59,521 nucleotides of DNA from Candidatus Poribacteria bacterium (GTDB lineage: Bacteria; Poribacteria; WGA-4E; WGA-3G). The translations under genes and the position numbers were made by a program. The stretch spans positions 1-59,521 of the forward strand of contig JAPPES010000124.1 of NCBI GenBank assembly GCA_028824125.1. Reading direction: 5' to 3'. Positions 57,863 through 59,521 of the stretch are shown piece by piece (positions within the stretch are counted from its first letter, which is position 1; every line of letters begins with the position of its first letter). Under the pieces are notes generated by a model. The model saw only the letters and a program-made list of their open reading frames with translations, searched no databases and was not told where the DNA came from.

Positions 57863-58175
57863 ATTCACTTCTCCTGCAATTAGACTTGGTTAGCATCAAT
57901 AGTGTGTTCGTTGTGATCACTTGATTAATTTTAGCACACTGGTAACGATCTTTCAAACTAAATTTGGAATGGATAATTGCTTTCGTGATCTACATTTTTC
58001 CTAATAGGGCTTGTAGATGTGGAGGCATAGCGCGTAAATTGTCTAAACTTTCGTAAAAATATATGAAAAAGTTATTTCCTGACGTAATAAATGATGTCAC
58101 GTTCTTGAACGACTATATCTTATCAGAAATAGGGATGACCTGTCAATGTAATTGTGTTTACTGAAAAAATAATTG

Positions 58176-58204
58176 TTTACAAAATTAACCAAATTTTGTA
58201 AAAT
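58176..58204 (+). promoter_or_regulatory. Sigma70-type promoter for the aldo/keto reductase gene
   Basis: TTTACA (58176-58181), 17 bases, TAAAAT (58199-58204), 29 bases before the ATG. It lies in the 371-base gap 57863-58233, which otherwise shows no gene. Confidence 0.7.
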
Positions 58205-58233
58205 ATGAACAAGTTTACGCGGAGGAGAAAAAG

Positions 58234-59172
58234 ATGCGACAGCGCAAATTTGGCAAAACAGGGTTAAGCGTCTCTGAAATCGGCATGGGAACATGGGAAC
58301 TCGGCGGACGCGAATGGGGAGATATAGGTGAAAAAGAGGCTATTGATCTCCTCCGATACGCTTTTGAAAAGGGTGTTACCTTTTACGATACTGCTGACCA
58401 ATACGGTGGTGGACGTGCTGAACGCCTCTTGGGCGAAGCTTTTTCCGCACTTGGAGATAGGGTTATCATCGCAACGAAACTCGGATATGAATTGGATTCC
58501 GATGGATGGATTAGCCAAGGTGGAGAAGTTCCATCGTTTAACGCTTCACGAGATTATATCCGTCAATCAGTTGAGGGTAGTTTGAAGCGATTGAAAAGGG
58601 ATGCGATAGACATCTATCAATTTCACGCGCCACCGCCCGCAGAAATGTGGGATGAAGCCTTTGAAACGATGGAAGAACTCAAATCCGAAGGGAAAATCCG
58701 ATTTTATGGATTATGTCTCGGAAATGAAGCACAAGCACTTAAAGCGATAGATGAAACTGGTATATCTTCCTTGATGCTAACTTACAACATCCTTAACCAA
58801 GGGATGGCAAGCAATGTCCTGTCTACCGCCGCTGAAAAAGGAATTGCAGTTGTGGCGCGTCAACCGCTGTCGTCAGGTTTGCTTTCTGGACAACTGAATG
58901 CAGACACCGAATTTGCAGAAAATGATTATCGTAAGACGTGGTCCCGTGAGAAATTTCTCGCTGATTTAGAACGCGTGGAAAAAATCAAGTCAGTTATCGG
59001 TAATAAGGCACGAAGCCTGCCGCAAGCTGCCTTAAAATTCATTTTAGCACACCCTGCTGTTTGTTGTGTTATTCCAGGCATGATGTCTCCCGCACAAGTT
59101 GATGACGGTGTCGCGACCTCCGGCGCAGCGCCTTTACCCACCGCCATTTTGGAAAAACTACGCAACAATTAG
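58234..59172 (+). CDS. Aldo/keto reductase
   Basis: A 312-residue NADPH-dependent oxidoreductase with a TIM barrel. Catalytic residues are in VTFYDTADQYGGGRAERLLG (Asp and Tyr), ATKLGYELD (Lys) and IYQFHAPPPAEMW (His). The N-terminal RKFGKTGLSVSEIGMGTWEL is characteristic. The cofactor-binding end is present (AALKFILAHPAVCCVIPGMM). The substrate is not known. The MTH1187-type gene follows after 9 bases, so the two form an operon with the promoter at 58176. Confidence 0.95.
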   Translation: MRQRKFGKTGLSVSEIGMGTWELGGREWGDIGEKEAIDLLRYAFEKGVTFYDTADQYGGGRAERLLGEAFSALGDRVIIATKLGYELDSDGWISQGGEVPSFNASRDYIRQSVEGSLKRLKRDAIDIYQFHAPPPAEMWDEAFETMEELKSEGKIRFYGLCLGNEAQALKAIDETGISSLMLTYNILNQGMASNVLSTAAEKGIAVVARQPLSSGLLSGQLNADTEFAENDYRKTWSREKFLADLERVEKIKSVIGNKARSLPQAALKFILAHPAVCCVIPGMMSPAQVDDGVATSGAAPLPTAILEKLRNN

Positions 59173-59181
59173 GGAGTACGC

Positions 59182-59496
59182 ATGAAAGTCATTGCGGATC
59201 TGTGTGTTGTACCGATGGGTGTCGGCGTATCCGTTTCAAAATACGTCCTTGCATGTGAAAATGTGCTGAAAGCGGCAGGTTTAAAAACAAAATTACACGC
59301 TTACGGCACTAATATTGAAGGCGAATGGGATGTTGTGTTTGATGCGATCAGACGTTGTCATGAAGTAGTACATGAGATGGGCGCCCCCCGAATTACGACT
59401 ACATTGAAGTTTGGCACACGAATTGACAGATCGCAAACGATGGAAGATAAGGTTGATAGTGTTCAAAAACGGTTAGCAGCAAAACAGCAAAATTAA
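59182..59496 (+). CDS. MTH1187 family thiamine-binding protein
   Basis: A 104-residue protein of the UPF0045/MTH1187 family, a small ferredoxin-like fold known to bind thiamine or its precursors in some members. Typical parts are VIADLCVVPMGVGVSVSKYV, LKTKLHAYGTNIEGEWD and RITTTLKFGTRIDRSQTMED. The length is normal. It is the last gene in the window, cotranscribed with the aldo/keto reductase, and ends 25 bases before the right edge. Confidence 0.92.
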   Translation: MKVIADLCVVPMGVGVSVSKYVLACENVLKAAGLKTKLHAYGTNIEGEWDVVFDAIRRCHEVVHEMGAPRITTTLKFGTRIDRSQTMEDKVDSVQKRLAAKQQN

Positions 59497-59521
59497 AGCT
59501 TGCATTTTATTTTAGAATTTA

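Noticed and set aside
1..59521. rRNA, tRNA or known riboswitches
   Set aside because: I scanned for conserved rRNA segments, tRNA-like T-loops (GGTTCGAATCC type) and thiamine or cobalamin riboswitch cores and saw none. A covariance search (tRNAscan, Rfam) would be decisive.

Overview
The window reads as chromosomal DNA of a free-living or sponge-associated bacterium most like Candidatus Poribacteria. This is inferred from gene content and style, not from a database search: three phytanoyl-CoA dioxygenase (PhyH) family genes, Gfo/Idh/MocA oxidoreductases beside xylose-isomerase-like TIM barrels, a ThuA-like gene, secreted WD40 and Ycf48-like propellers, a C-terminal sorting domain with the signature NFPNPFNPETWIPYQL, and many small palindromic repeats. 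The DNA is moderately AT-rich. TGA, TAA and TAG are all used as stops. No rRNA, tRNA, CRISPR array, phage or complete transposase gene is seen.

Layout. 1-2018 (minus): edge of a secreted WD40 gene, a small membrane ORF, then rph-rdgB overlapping. 2019-3730: repeat-rich gap, a MITE-like element that supplies the end of a small gene, and a PhyH gene. 3856-11594 (minus): a BatA-like VWA protein, a DUF58 protein, a GAF-GAF-PP2C phosphatase, a STAS protein, an RsbW-like kinase and its truncated tandem copy, a DUF4381-like membrane protein and a 4x[4Fe-4S] ferredoxin. This looks like a RsbU/V/W partner-switching module sitting inside a VWA/DUF58 cluster. 11652-18733: SufR-like regulator, HAD hydrolase, WD40 propeller, membrane protein, threonine-dehydratase-like enzyme, thiamine pyrophosphokinase, DUF2156 and a YkgJ-like protein. 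18734-23341: repeats, a lipoprotein gene interrupted by an in-frame UGA, DegT aminotransferase, aroQ, a Fic relic and a TPR gene. 23342-29758: larB, YtxH, DUF948-like, alaS, recX, ThuA-like.

30398-35996 (plus): a secreted Ycf48-like propeller followed by two related secreted proteins, one with a cohesin-like domain and a C-terminal sorting domain, the other ending in a dockerin-like pair of calcium loops. 36033-45823: sugar/polyol and glycan-type genes (alpha-toroid-like protein, TIM-barrel isomerase, two Gfo/Idh/MocA enzymes, HAD-IIA phosphatase, LivK-like lipoprotein, LLM flavoenzyme, ceramidase-like protein).

45868-49501 (minus) is the most unusual locus. A secreted M16 metallopeptidase with an intact HxxEH zinc motif lies directly upstream of a single polypeptide that joins an ECF sigma factor, one membrane span and a second copy of the same M16 domain in which the zinc motif is destroyed. 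This looks like a membrane-tethered sigma factor carrying a pseudo-protease sensor outside the membrane, paired with the active paralogue.

50035-59496: an orphan PotA-type ATPase with a palindromic repeat in its coding sequence, two more PhyH genes, a TIM-barrel isomerase, a TPR-Doc pair, a fusion with a sensory-rhodopsin-transducer-like domain, an RmlB homologue with an altered active site, HNH endonuclease, aldo/keto reductase and an MTH1187-type thiamine-binding protein. Several families of short interspersed repeats (MITE-like elements, REP-like hairpins, and a repeat carrying a -35 box) thread the intergenic DNA. Promoters of the form TTGACA-17/18-TAWAAT recur in front of many transcription units.
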